Shown here piece by piece: positions 1 through 8,114 of a stretch of 64,000 nt of DNA. The DNA comes from CAMDHY01 sp046156265 (lineage in GTDB: Bacteria > Pseudomonadota > Alphaproteobacteria > Rhizobiales > Segnochrobactraceae), in the NCBI RefSeq assembly GCF_046156265.1, contig NZ_JAWDIR010000047.1, positions 1 to 64,000 on the forward strand, written 5' to 3'. Made by a program: the position numbers and the translations under genes. Under the pieces are notes generated by a model. It saw only the letters and a program-made list of their open reading frames with translations, was not told the origin of the DNA and searched no databases. Numbering within the stretch: the first letter of the stretch is position 1; each line of letters begins with the position of its first letter.

Positions 1-203
1 CACGTTTCCTTGACTCGCGCGGGCGACGCCCCTAGCGTCGCGCCGTTGCTGCGAACGGCTCCTAACAGAGTTCGCGCAACCAGCCAGCCACGGCGACCCG
101 TCGCCCAGCCAGCCAGTCCCCTCGTGCAACGCGTACGCCCGGTCCGTCCGGGTGGAGCGGTGGCGGCTTTGCCGTGCGCCGCGTCTGGATTGGACTGTCG
201 CCG

Positions 204-2345
204 ATGGCTTCAGCACGCTTGTCCTCACGCACCGCAGTGGCCCCGGCTCCGCCACGACGGGCCGTGGCGGCGATTGCGGTCGGCTGCGGGCTCTCCGTGC
301 TCGCCTGCGGCGTTGCGGCCGGGCCCGCGTTCGCCCAGTCGGTGGCAATCGAGGATGAGATCGCCCCGGCCACGGTCGATCCCGTCCCGGAGGAGCCGGT
401 GCCGCCGGGTGAGGTGGGCATCGACGACGACGACGTGCTCGAGGACATCACGGTCACGGCGACGCGCACCGCCGAGCCGGTCGACCACGCGCTGTCCGGC
501 ACGAGCGTGCTCGACCGCTCGACCATCCAGACGCAGACGCAGCCGAACCGCCCCTCGGACTTTCTCGATCTGATCCCCGGCGTCACCACCTCCGAGCAGG
601 GCGGCGACCCGGCGACGGCCATCAATATTCGCGGCCTGCAGGACTTCGGCCGCGTCAACGTCATGGTCGACGGTGCGCGGCAGAACTTCCAGACGAGCGG
701 CCACAACGCCAACGGCGCCTTCTACATCGACCCGGAGATGATCCGCTCCGTCGACGTGACGCGCGGCGCCACCGCCACCGTCTACGGCTCCGGCGCCATC
801 GGCGGCGTCGTCGACTTCCGCACCCTGACGGCCGACGACGTGCTGTCTGCGGACCAGGTCGTCGGCGGCTTCGTCAAGGCGAAGTACTCGACGAACGGCG
901 CCGAGCCGCTCGGCCACGCCGAGTTCGCCGGCCGCATCGGCCAGGCCTTCGACGTGGTGACGGCCGGTACCTGGAGCCGGTCCACCGACTACCGGGACGG
1001 CCACTACAACCGCATCGAAAACTCCTGGGACGACCTCCTGAGCGGCCTCGCCAAGGCGCGCTACCGGCCGACCGAGGACCAGCAGATCACCGCCTCGGCG
1101 CTGCTCTACCGGGCGAACTTCGACAAGGGCACGACCACCGTCCGCTCCACCGACGCGACGACCGAAACCTATTCGCTCGGCCACACCTGGGCGCCGCTCG
1201 ACAACCCCCTCGTCGACCTTCGATCCAACCTCTACTACACGACGACCCGGACCGATCAGACCGAGGTCGCCGGCAACAATGTCGGCTCGAAGCGGTCGTT
1301 CGACGTCGCCACCACCGGCTTCGACGTCAACAATACGAGCCGCTTCGCCACCGGCCAGATCGGCCACGCGCTCACCTATGGCGTCGACGGCTTCTTCGAT
1401 CGGGTCGACAACACCGACGACCAGAACAACTCCAACAAGTACACGCCGAACGGCCGCCGCTCGGTCTATGGCGGCTTCGTCCAGGACCAGGCGACCTGGG
1501 AGTGGCTCGAGGTGATCAGCGCCGTCCGCCTCGACGGCTACGAACTCACCGGCGGCAACGTCGACAATTCCGGTGGCCGCGCCTCGCCCAAGCTGACGGT
1601 CGGCGTGACGCCGGTGCCGTGGATCACGGTGTTCGGCACCTATGCCGAGGCCTACCGTGCGCCCGCCATCACCGAGACGCTGATCAACGGCATCCATCCG
1701 GGCGTCGAGTTCGAGTTCCGGCCGAACCCGAACCTCAAGCCCGAGGTGGCGCACGAGTTCGAGGGCGGCGTCAACCTGCGCTTCGACGACGTGCTGCGCG
1801 ATGGCGACCGGGTGAGGGTGAAGGCGGTCGCCTACTACAACCAGGTCGACGACTACATCGACCTGAAGTCCGTGCAGATCGACCCGCCGCCGCCGCCGCC
1901 GACACCGGGCTACTACTACCAGTACCAGAACGTCGCGAAGGCGGTGCTGTGGGGCGGCGAGCTGGAGGCGGTCTACGATGTCGGCTTCGCCTTCGCCGGG
2001 CTGTCGGGCCAGATCGTCCGCGGCGTCGACCAGAATACCGGCGAGGAACTGGCCTCGGTGCCGCCGGACCGGCTGATTGCGACGCTGGGTGGCCGCGCCT
2101 TCGACGCCCGCCTCGTCGCCGGGACGCGCGTCTCGATGGTGGCGGGCAAGAACGGCTCGCCGTCCGGCTGGCCGGAATCGCCCGGCTACACCACCGTCGA
2201 CCTGTTTGCGAGCTACCAGGTGACCGAGCGCATCTCGGCAAACCTGAACTTGGACAACATCTTCAACCGCCAATACACGCAGTACCTCGATCTCAGTGCG
2301 AGCCCGGGGTTCAACGCGCGTCTGGCCGTCGGAATCAAGCTCTGA
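204..2345 (+). CDS. TonB-dependent haem/haemoglobin receptor
   Basis: Outer-membrane beta-barrel importer, predicted to bind haem or haemoproteins and move haem into the periplasm with TonB-ExbBD energy. About 714 residues. An N-terminal export signal ends near AFA-QS (about residue 50). A plug domain follows with the family-typical INIRGLQDFGRVNVMVDG and ATATVYGSGAIGGVV. In the barrel the haem-receptor pair YRAP ... NPNLKPE is visible, the place where the haem-ligand His normally lies. The protein ends in GIKL instead of the usual terminal aromatic residue. An in-frame GTG at 174 would add 10 residues; neither start has a strong ribosome site. The haem monooxygenase and the type I secretion genes follow on the same strand, which supports haem as substrate. 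Family assignment is firm; the exact ligand is inferred. Confidence 0.9.
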   Translation: MASARLSSRTAVAPAPPRRAVAAIAVGCGLSVLACGVAAGPAFAQSVAIEDEIAPATVDPVPEEPVPPGEVGIDDDDVLEDITVTATRTAEPVDHALSGTSVLDRSTIQTQTQPNRPSDFLDLIPGVTTSEQGGDPATAINIRGLQDFGRVNVMVDGARQNFQTSGHNANGAFYIDPEMIRSVDVTRGATATVYGSGAIGGVVDFRTLTADDVLSADQVVGGFVKAKYSTNGAEPLGHAEFAGRIGQAFDVVTAGTWSRSTDYRDGHYNRIENSWDDLLSGLAKARYRPTEDQQITASALLYRANFDKGTTTVRSTDATTETYSLGHTWAPLDNPLVDLRSNLYYTTTRTDQTEVAGNNVGSKRSFDVATTGFDVNNTSRFATGQIGHALTYGVDGFFDRVDNTDDQNNSNKYTPNGRRSVYGGFVQDQATWEWLEVISAVRLDGYELTGGNVDNSGGRASPKLTVGVTPVPWITVFGTYAEAYRAPAITETLINGIHPGVEFEFRPNPNLKPEVAHEFEGGVNLRFDDVLRDGDRVRVKAVAYYNQVDDYIDLKSVQIDPPPPPPTPGYYYQYQNVAKAVLWGGELEAVYDVGFAFAGLSGQIVRGVDQNTGEELASVPPDRLIATLGGRAFDARLVAGTRVSMVAGKNGSPSGWPESPGYTTVDLFASYQVTERISANLNLDNIFNRQYTQYLDLSASPGFNARLAVGIKL

Positions 2346-2380
2346 CGAGGGTCGTCGGGCGTGCGTAAGGAGACGTGCAA

Positions 2381-2716
2381 GTGTTCATCGCCATGAACCG
2401 CTTCAAGGTGACCAAGGGCGCCGAGGCGGAATTCGAGACCGTCTGGCTGTCGCGCGAGATCCACATCAACCGCGAGCCGGGCTTCCTGGGCTTCCACATG
2501 CTGCGCGGGCCGGGCAAGGACGACCACACACTTTACTCGTCGCATACGCTATGGTCGTCGCGGCAGGCGTTCGAGGACTGGACACGCTCGGAGGCCTTCG
2601 CCAAAGCTCACCGCAACATCGGAGCGAGCGGTGGGCTCTATCTCGGGCATCCCGAGTTCGAGGGCTTCGAGACCATTCAGGAAGTGCTGCCGGCGGGCGA
2701 GACCGTTCCCGCCTGA
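2381..2716 (+). CDS. Antibiotic-biosynthesis-monooxygenase-fold haem-degrading monooxygenase (HmuQ/IsdG-like)
   Basis: Small ferredoxin-like dimeric ABM-domain protein of 111 residues, predicted to open the haem ring in the cytoplasm and release iron. The family's N-terminal strand with Asn (FIAMNRFKV), the middle stretch EPGFLGFHMLRGP and the later SEAFAKAH helix are present. I chose the GTG at 2381 because TAAGGAG ends 8 nt before it; the GTG at 2375 lies only 2 nt from that site. It starts 35 nt after the receptor gene, so the two are probably one transcript. The fold is clear; haem as substrate rests on the neighbours. Confidence 0.8.
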   Translation: MFIAMNRFKVTKGAEAEFETVWLSREIHINREPGFLGFHMLRGPGKDDHTLYSSHTLWSSRQAFEDWTRSEAFAKAHRNIGASGGLYLGHPEFEGFETIQEVLPAGETVPA

Positions 2717-2776
2717 TCGGCGTTTGGAACAGGCGGGCCGGTGAGGACGATGCAGGTCAGGACGAAAGAGGACGAC

Positions 2777-4513
2777 ATGCGGACGCCGATCCGCAGGGTG
2801 GTCGCGAGCTGTCGCGGCGCCCTGTGGGCGGTGGGGCTGTTCAGCCTCGTCGTCAACCTTCTGATGCTGACCGGCCCGATGTTCATGCTGCAGGTCTACG
2901 ACCGGGTGATGTCCAGCCGGTCGACGCCGACGCTGGTGGCACTGTTCGTGCTCGTCGTCGTGCTGTTCGCCTTCATGGGCGTGCTGGAGGCGGTGCGGCA
3001 CCGTGTGCTGGTGCGCGTCGGCCACCGCTTCGACGAGGAGGTCGGCCGCGCCGCCTTCGACGCGCAGGTGGGTGCTGCCCTCAAGCTCGGGCCGACCGGC
3101 GAGGCGATCCGGCCGCTGCGCGACCTCGACCAGCTTCGCCAGGCGAGCGCCGGGACCGGCATCATCGCCTTCTTCGACCTGCCGTGGCTGCCCGTCTACA
3201 TGGGCGTGCTGTTCCTTTTCCACTGGATGCTCGGCGTGCTCGGGATCGCCGGCGCGCTGGTGCTGATCGGCCTGACGATCGCCACCGAGGCGGCCTCGCG
3301 CAACGGCTCGAAGACGGTCTCCGAGCTCGGCCAGAAGCGGGCGGCGCTCGCCGAGGCCGGGCGGCGCAATGTCGAGGTGCTGACCGGCATGGGCATGCTC
3401 GGCCGCTTCGCCGGGCTGTGGGGCCGCACCAACGACGCCTATCTCGCCGCTTCCGGCGCGCTCACCGACACCGTCAACCGCTACTCCGTGATCTCGCGGG
3501 TGTTCCGGCTGACGCTGCAGTCCGGCGCGCTCGCCGTCGGCGGCTGGCTCGCCATCCACGAGCAGATCTCCGCCGGCGCGATCGTCGCCGGCTCCATCAT
3601 CATGTCGCGCGGGCTGCAGCCGATCGAGCAGATCGTCGGCAACTGGCGCAACCTCGTGCAGGCCAAGGAGGCCTACCAGCGCCTCAACGGGGCGCTGAAG
3701 GCAATCGCCACGCCCGACCGCATGTCGCTGCCGGCGCCGGTTTCGGCGCTGACCGCCGAGGGCGTCGCCGTGGTGCCGCCGGGGGCGACGCGGCCGGTGC
3801 TGAAGGGCATCGGCCTCAGGCTCGATGCCGGCAAGGCGCTCGGCGTCATCGGCCCGATGGGCTGCGGCAAGACCTCGCTCGCGCGTGCCCTCGTCGGCGT
3901 CTGGCCGGTCGCCGCCGGCAAGGTCGCCCTCGACGGTGCCCCGATCGACCAGTGGGCGCCCGACGAGCTCGGCCGCCACATCGGCTACCTGCCGCAGGAC
4001 GTCGAGCTGTTCGACGGCACCGTGGAGGAGAACATCGGCCGCTTCGATCCCGACCGCACGCCGGAGCTGGTGGTGGCGGCGGCGCAGGCGGCGGGGGTCC
4101 ACGAGCTCATCCTGACGCTGCCCGACGGCTACAACACCCGCCTCGGCGAGTCCGGCCAGGTGCTCTCCGGCGGCCAGCGCCAGCAGGTCGGCCTTGCCCG
4201 CGCCCTCTATGGCGAGCCGTTCCTGGTGGTGCTCGACGAGCCGAACTCCAACCTCGACGGCGCCGGCGACAGCGCGCTCGGCCGGGCGGTCGACGTGGTG
4301 AAGGCGCGCGGCGGCGTCGCCGTCATCATCACCCACCGCATGAGCACCATCCAGTCGGTGGACGACCTCCTCGTCCTGTCGAAGGGCGGCGTCGTCGCCT
4401 ATGGTCCGAAGGCGACCGTGCTGGCCGAGCTCCGGCGCCGGCCGGTCGACGCGGCGGCTGAACCGGTGTCGGCGGGCGAGGAGCGCAAGCAGATCGGAGG
4501 CGCCCATGGCTGA
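2777..4513 (+). CDS. Type I secretion system permease/ATPase (PrtD/HasD family)
   Basis: Inner-membrane ABC exporter subunit of 578 residues, the usual family length. The N-terminal half carries about six membrane segments (the first at FSLVVNLLMLTGPMFMLQVY). The ATPase half has Walker A GPMGCGKT, signature LSGGQRQQ, Walker B LVVLDEPNSNLD and the switch His in ITHRMST. The ATG at 2777 has AGAGG 5 nt upstream; GTG 2741 and ATG 2750 are possible longer starts without such a site. Its end overlaps the adaptor gene by 8 nt. Together with the adaptor and an outer-membrane TolC protein (not in the window) it would secrete an unfolded protein with a C-terminal signal. Next to a haem receptor the likely cargo is a HasA-type haemophore, which is not visible here. 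Confidence 0.9.
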   Translation: MRTPIRRVVASCRGALWAVGLFSLVVNLLMLTGPMFMLQVYDRVMSSRSTPTLVALFVLVVVLFAFMGVLEAVRHRVLVRVGHRFDEEVGRAAFDAQVGAALKLGPTGEAIRPLRDLDQLRQASAGTGIIAFFDLPWLPVYMGVLFLFHWMLGVLGIAGALVLIGLTIATEAASRNGSKTVSELGQKRAALAEAGRRNVEVLTGMGMLGRFAGLWGRTNDAYLAASGALTDTVNRYSVISRVFRLTLQSGALAVGGWLAIHEQISAGAIVAGSIIMSRGLQPIEQIVGNWRNLVQAKEAYQRLNGALKAIATPDRMSLPAPVSALTAEGVAVVPPGATRPVLKGIGLRLDAGKALGVIGPMGCGKTSLARALVGVWPVAAGKVALDGAPIDQWAPDELGRHIGYLPQDVELFDGTVEENIGRFDPDRTPELVVAAAQAAGVHELILTLPDGYNTRLGESGQVLSGGQRQQVGLARALYGEPFLVVLDEPNSNLDGAGDSALGRAVDVVKARGGVAVIITHRMSTIQSVDDLLVLSKGGVVAYGPKATVLAELRRRPVDAAAEPVSAGEERKQIGGAHG

Positions 4514-5885
4514 GGTTCCGGCCACGACCGGCCCGACCCCACTGGCGCCCGCGCGCGCCGCGCCGCCGGCGACCGCGGCCTTGCCGCCCCGCAAGCCGGC
4601 GAAGTCCGAGATCCGCCGCGCCGTCACCGTCGGCATGGTGGCGCTGGTGCTGCTCGTCGGCGGCGGCGGCGCCTGGGCGGCGATGGCGAAGCTCGCCTCG
4701 GCTGTGATCGCGCCGGGCACGCTGATCGCCGAGAGCGACAACAAGAAGGTGCAGCACAAGACCGGCGGCATCGTGAAGACGATCGCGGTGGCGAATGGCG
4801 ACCACGTCGAGGCCGGCCAGGTGATCGTCACCCTCGACGACACCACGACGCGGGCGAACCTCGCGATCGTGCGGGCGCGCCTCGTCGAGTTCGAGGCGCA
4901 GCTCGCCCGGCTCGAGGCCGAGCGGGCGGGTGCCGACACCGTCAGCTACCCGCCGGTGCTGACGGAGCGGGCCGACGACCCGGCCGTCGCCAAGGTGCTC
5001 GACGGCGAGCGCATCCTGTTTCAGGCCCGCCGCGCCGCGCTGCAGGGCCAGACGAGCCAGCTCGACGAGCGCATTCTGCAGCTTCGCGAGCAGATCGCCG
5101 GGCTGGAGGCACAGAAGGTCGCCAAGGAGCAGGAGATCGAGCTGATCGAGGGCGAGCTGATCGGCTTGGAAGACCTGCTCGCCAAGGGCCATGTGCCGGT
5201 GACGCGGGTGATCGCCTTGAAGCGCGACAAGGCGCGGCTCGAAGGCGAGCTCGGCGCCCTCGTCTCGCAGATCGCCACGACGCGCGGCCGCATCACCGAG
5301 ACCGAGCTGCAGGTCATCCAGGTGACCTCGGACTTCATGGAGAAGGTGACGCAGGCGATCCGCACCGCCCAGGCGGAGATCGCGCCGCTGATGGAGCAGG
5401 AGGTCGCCGCCGTCGACGAGCTCGCCCGCACGGAAATCCGCGCGCCGCGCTCCGGCCGCGTCCACGAGGCGACGGTGCACACGCTCGGCGGCGTCGTCGG
5501 CCCCGGCGAGACGCTGATGACGATCGTGCCGGACGAGGACGAGCTGCTGATCGAGGTGCGCGTCGGTGCCACCGACATCGACAAGCTCGGCGTCGGCCAG
5601 GCGGCGACGCTGATGGTGGCGGCGCTCGACCAGCGCACCACGCCGATCCTGCACGGCCACGTCGTCTGGGTGTCGCCGGATCTCAGCAAGGACCCCCAGA
5701 CCGGCGCGAGCTACTACACGGCCCGCCTCGCCCTCGACAAGGGCGAGCTCGCCCGCCTCGGCGACAAGCAGCTGCTCGCCGGCATGCCGGTGGAGGCCTT
5801 CATCGCGACCGGTGAGAAGACCGTGCTCGACTACCTCGTCGAGCCGTTGATGAAGAACGCCCGCCACGCGCTGCGGGAAGGCTGA
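4506..5885 (+). CDS. HlyD-family type I secretion periplasmic adaptor
   Basis: Membrane-fusion protein of 459 residues joining the ABC exporter to the outer-membrane channel. It has a Pro/Ala-rich cytoplasmic N-terminus, one membrane helix near residues 40-60 (VGMVALVLLVGGGGAWAAM), a biotinyl-lipoyl half motif (VQHKTGGIVKTIAVANGDHVEAG), a long coiled coil of heptads rich in Leu, Glu and Gln (about 120-300), the second lipoyl half (IRAPRSGRVHEATVHTLGG) and the C-terminal beta barrel. The ATG at 4506 sits 5 nt after GGAGG and overlaps the ATPase stop, which shows translational coupling. No cargo gene follows: 96 nt later an unrelated GST gene begins. Confidence 0.92.
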   Translation: MAEVPATTGPTPLAPARAAPPATAALPPRKPAKSEIRRAVTVGMVALVLLVGGGGAWAAMAKLASAVIAPGTLIAESDNKKVQHKTGGIVKTIAVANGDHVEAGQVIVTLDDTTTRANLAIVRARLVEFEAQLARLEAERAGADTVSYPPVLTERADDPAVAKVLDGERILFQARRAALQGQTSQLDERILQLREQIAGLEAQKVAKEQEIELIEGELIGLEDLLAKGHVPVTRVIALKRDKARLEGELGALVSQIATTRGRITETELQVIQVTSDFMEKVTQAIRTAQAEIAPLMEQEVAAVDELARTEIRAPRSGRVHEATVHTLGGVVGPGETLMTIVPDEDELLIEVRVGATDIDKLGVGQAATLMVAALDQRTTPILHGHVVWVSPDLSKDPQTGASYYTARLALDKGELARLGDKQLLAGMPVEAFIATGEKTVLDYLVEPLMKNARHALREG

Positions 5886-5937
5886 GGCCGTCCGGGGGCG
5901 GCTGGTCCGCGCCGCCGCCGACTCGACAGGCGAATTT

Positions 5938-5952
5938 GTTCTTGTTGCGTTC
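5938..5952 (+). promoter_or_regulatory. Candidate LexA box upstream of the GST gene
   Basis: GTTCTTGTTGCGTTC matches the alphaproteobacterial LexA operator GTTC-N7-GTTC exactly and lies 30 nt before the GST start codon. An eight-base pattern is expected once or twice by chance in 64 kb on two strands, so on its own this is a candidate. No clear -10 element was found beside it. Confidence 0.45.
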
Positions 5953-5981
5953 CGGGCCTCGCGTCAGCCGGAGGCTCGCCC

Positions 5982-6584
5982 GTGAAGCTCTACTGGTCCC
6001 CCAACACCCGCTCGACCCGCGCCCTCTGGCTGATGGAGGAGGCGGGGCTGCCCTATGAGCGGGTGAAGCTCGACCTTGCCGCCGGCGAGCACAAGCGGCC
6101 GGCGTTCCTGGCGGTGAACCCGATGGGCAAGGTGCCGGCGCTCGAAAACGGCGCGGCGAAGGTGGCCGAATCCGCCGCGCTCTGCGCCTACGTCGCCGAC
6201 CTCGCGCCGGCGAGCGGCCTCGCCCCGCCGATCGGCGACCCCGACCGCGGCCGCTTCCTGCACTGGCTGTTCTTCTCCGCCGGCTGCATCGAGCCCGCCT
6301 ACATGCAGAAGGCGATGGGCTGGACGATCGACCGGCCGTCGCTCGCCGGCTGGGGCGGCTACGAGGCGGTGATGGACGTGCTCGACGCGGCCGTGGCGCC
6401 CGGCCCGTGGCTGCTCGGCGACCGCTTCACCGCCGCCGACGTGATGGTCGGCACCGACCTGCACTTCGGCGTCCGCCTGTTCAAGTTCGTCGAGAGCCGG
6501 CCGAACTTCGAAGCCTACATCGACCGCTGCGAGGCCCGCCCCGCCTTCCAGCGCGCCGCGGCGATCAACGCCGCGGGGGTGTGA
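5982..6584 (+). CDS. Glutathione S-transferase family protein
   Basis: Cytoplasmic GST of 200 residues with the thioredoxin-like N-terminal domain (KLYWSPNTRSTRALWLMEE; the catalytic Ser/Thr is probably in SPNTRST) and the glutathione-gamma-glutamyl-binding AESAALCAYVAD (E-S motif). The C-terminal helical domain includes the LLGDRFTAADVMVG N-cap box. It likely conjugates or reduces small electrophiles; the substrate cannot be read from sequence. It stands alone on the plus strand, with a possible LexA box in its promoter. Confidence 0.88.
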   Translation: MKLYWSPNTRSTRALWLMEEAGLPYERVKLDLAAGEHKRPAFLAVNPMGKVPALENGAAKVAESAALCAYVADLAPASGLAPPIGDPDRGRFLHWLFFSAGCIEPAYMQKAMGWTIDRPSLAGWGGYEAVMDVLDAAVAPGPWLLGDRFTAADVMVGTDLHFGVRLFKFVESRPNFEAYIDRCEARPAFQRAAAINAAGV

Positions 6585-6672
6585 GAGGCCGCGCGGAAAA
6601 TCGGCGGGGGGTGTCGGCTAGGCCCCGCCTCGTCCGTCCTCGGGGGGAAAGCCACCACCGAGGAGCGAGACA

Positions 6673-7116
6673 ATGCCCGGCACCGTCACTCTGCACCGCG
6701 TTCTGCCGACGAGCCCGGAGAAGGTCTACCGCGCCTTTCTCGAGGCGGATGCGCTGGCGAAGTGGCTGCCGCCGAACGGCTTCACCTGCACGGTGCACCA
6801 TCTGGATCCGACGGTCGGCGGCACGCACCGGATGAGCTTCCGCAACTTCACCACCGGCAACAGCCATTCGTTCGGCGGCACCTACCTCGAACTCGTTCCC
6901 GGCGAGCGCCTGCGCTACACCGACGCCTTCGACGACCCGGGTCTTCCCGGCGAGATGCGGGTGACCGTGACGCTGAAGGCCGTCTCGGTGGGCACCGAGC
7001 TCGTGGTCGTCCAGGAGGGCATCCCCGACGCCATCCCGCCGGAAGCCTGCATCCTCGGCTGGCAGGAGTCGCTGAAGAACCTCGCGCGCCTCGTCGGCCC
7101 TGACATTCGCGACTAG
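6673..7116 (+). CDS. SRPBCC / AHSA1-like domain protein
   Basis: Single-domain START-like protein of 147 residues from the group annotated as activator of Hsp90 ATPase 1-like. It begins with the typical TLHRVLPTSPEKVYRAFLEADALAKWLPP and ends with a long amphipathic helix (LGWQESLKNLARLVG). These proteins have a hydrophobic cavity; no enzymatic function is assigned. The ATG at 6673 is preceded by GAGGAGCGAG. With the VOC gene 69 nt downstream it forms a pair seen in many genomes as small-molecule or stress accessory genes, and the two may be co-transcribed. Confidence 0.85.
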   Translation: MPGTVTLHRVLPTSPEKVYRAFLEADALAKWLPPNGFTCTVHHLDPTVGGTHRMSFRNFTTGNSHSFGGTYLELVPGERLRYTDAFDDPGLPGEMRVTVTLKAVSVGTELVVVQEGIPDAIPPEACILGWQESLKNLARLVGPDIRD

Positions 7117-7185
7117 GCCGGCAAATCCGCCCGCTCCTCTGCCGTCCGCTCCTGCGCCACCCCCTCAAAGCCGAAAGGTGCCGCC

Positions 7186-7683
7186 ATGACCCTTCCGAAG
7201 AGCCCGGCCGTGCCGAAGAACATCGTCTGCCTGTGGTTCGACACCGACGCCGAGGAAGCCGCCCGCTTCTACACCGCGACCTTCCCCGACAGTGCCATGG
7301 GCGAGGTCTTCCACGCGCCCGCCGACTATCCCTCCGGCAAGGCGGGCGACGTGCTCACCGTCACCTTCACGGTGGCCGGCATCCCCTGCCTCGGCCTCAA
7401 CGGCGGGCCGATGTTCAGGCACTCCGAGGCCTTCTCCTTCCAGATCGCCACCGACGACCAGGCGGAGACCGACCGCCTGTGGAACGCCATCGTCGACAAT
7501 GGCGGGCAGGCGAGCGCCTGCGGCTGGTGCAGGGACAAGTGGGGCCTCTCCTGGCAGATCACCCCGCGCACGCTGACCGACGCGCTCGCCAAGGGCGGGG
7601 AGGAGGCGCAGCGCGCCTTCGCGGCGATGATGGAGATGGGCAAGATCGACGTGGCGACGATCGACGCGGCGCGACGGGGATAG
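7186..7683 (+). CDS. VOC-fold protein, PhnB / 3-demethylubiquinone-methyltransferase-like
   Basis: 165-residue protein of the glyoxalase/bleomycin-resistance fold, in the subgroup historically annotated as 3-demethylubiquinone-9 3-methyltransferase (PhnB-like). Visible features are the opening strand NIVCLWFDTDAEEAARFY, the SEAFSFQI strand, and CGWCRDKWGLSWQI followed by a C-terminal helix typical of the family. The old methyltransferase name is not supported by any SAM motif, so function is open. It probably shares a transcript with the SRPBCC gene. Confidence 0.82.
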   Translation: MTLPKSPAVPKNIVCLWFDTDAEEAARFYTATFPDSAMGEVFHAPADYPSGKAGDVLTVTFTVAGIPCLGLNGGPMFRHSEAFSFQIATDDQAETDRLWNAIVDNGGQASACGWCRDKWGLSWQITPRTLTDALAKGGEEAQRAFAAMMEMGKIDVATIDAARRG

Positions 7684-7784
7684 GGGCGGGGGCGAGGCGA
7701 GGGGTGGCGGCACCGCCGGGGCGGAGGCGCGCCCGTGTCGCGCGGCCCACGGGCCCGCACTGGCCCCCGGGCCGCCTGCGGACA

Positions 7785-7982
7785 TCATCCCTGCAGGCGC
7801 AGGGGCTCGCTGAAAGTGGTGTTGCGGTCGAGGGTGCTCTTCTTGCGGCTGGCGAGCAGCGCGCGCAGCACCCGTGGCACGCGGGGATCGTCGATCGCCT
7901 GCTCGAGCTCCTCGTCGAGATCGTCCTCGCGCTCGATCTCGAGCCAGCTGCGCGCCTCGCCGTCGTTCATGGGTTTCGCCAT
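7785..7982 (-). CDS. Small acidic hypothetical protein (65 aa)
   Basis: The ORF can be read upstream to about 8333, but the ATG at 7982 has GGAGG about 10 nt before it and the extra N-terminal codons run into the AT-rich island, so I take the short form. It is rich in Glu and Asp in the centre (LEIEREDDLDEELEQAIDDP) and basic near the end (LLASRKKSTL), with no signal or membrane helix. No family recognised. It is the last native-composition gene before the island. Confidence 0.55.
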   Translation of the reverse strand: MAKPMNDGEARSWLEIEREDDLDEELEQAIDDPRVPRVLRALLASRKKSTLDRNTTFSEPLRLQG

Positions 7983-8098
7983 TGTCCCGCCCTCCTGCCG
8001 ATGCCCGGACGGTGCGCGAAGGTTATGCGGTTTGGTGACGGTGTGGATCTCATCCTGGGATTCCGGCGCGGAATATGGCCCGGAGTCTGGCAAATGCG

Positions 8099-8114
8099 TT
8101 AAGATTCGAACAAA
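8099..8114. repeat. Left copy of island-edge direct repeat
   Basis: TTAAGATTCGAACAAA at the left composition boundary matches TTAAGA plus TTCGAACAAA at 11705-11730, where 10 nt (TAGCGTGATA) lie between the two parts; the ungapped core ATTCGAACAAA (11 nt) is identical. The left copy forms the last codons and stop of ietS. It could mark target duplication or recombination, or be chance in AT-rich DNA. Confidence 0.45.

Noticed and set aside
225..2273. Long open frame on the minus strand across the haem receptor gene
   Set aside because: Shadow of a high-GC coding strand: Arg/Ala/Val/Asp-rich with no domain, while the plus strand encodes a textbook TonB receptor. The same holds for 2549-4939 and other long opposite-strand frames.
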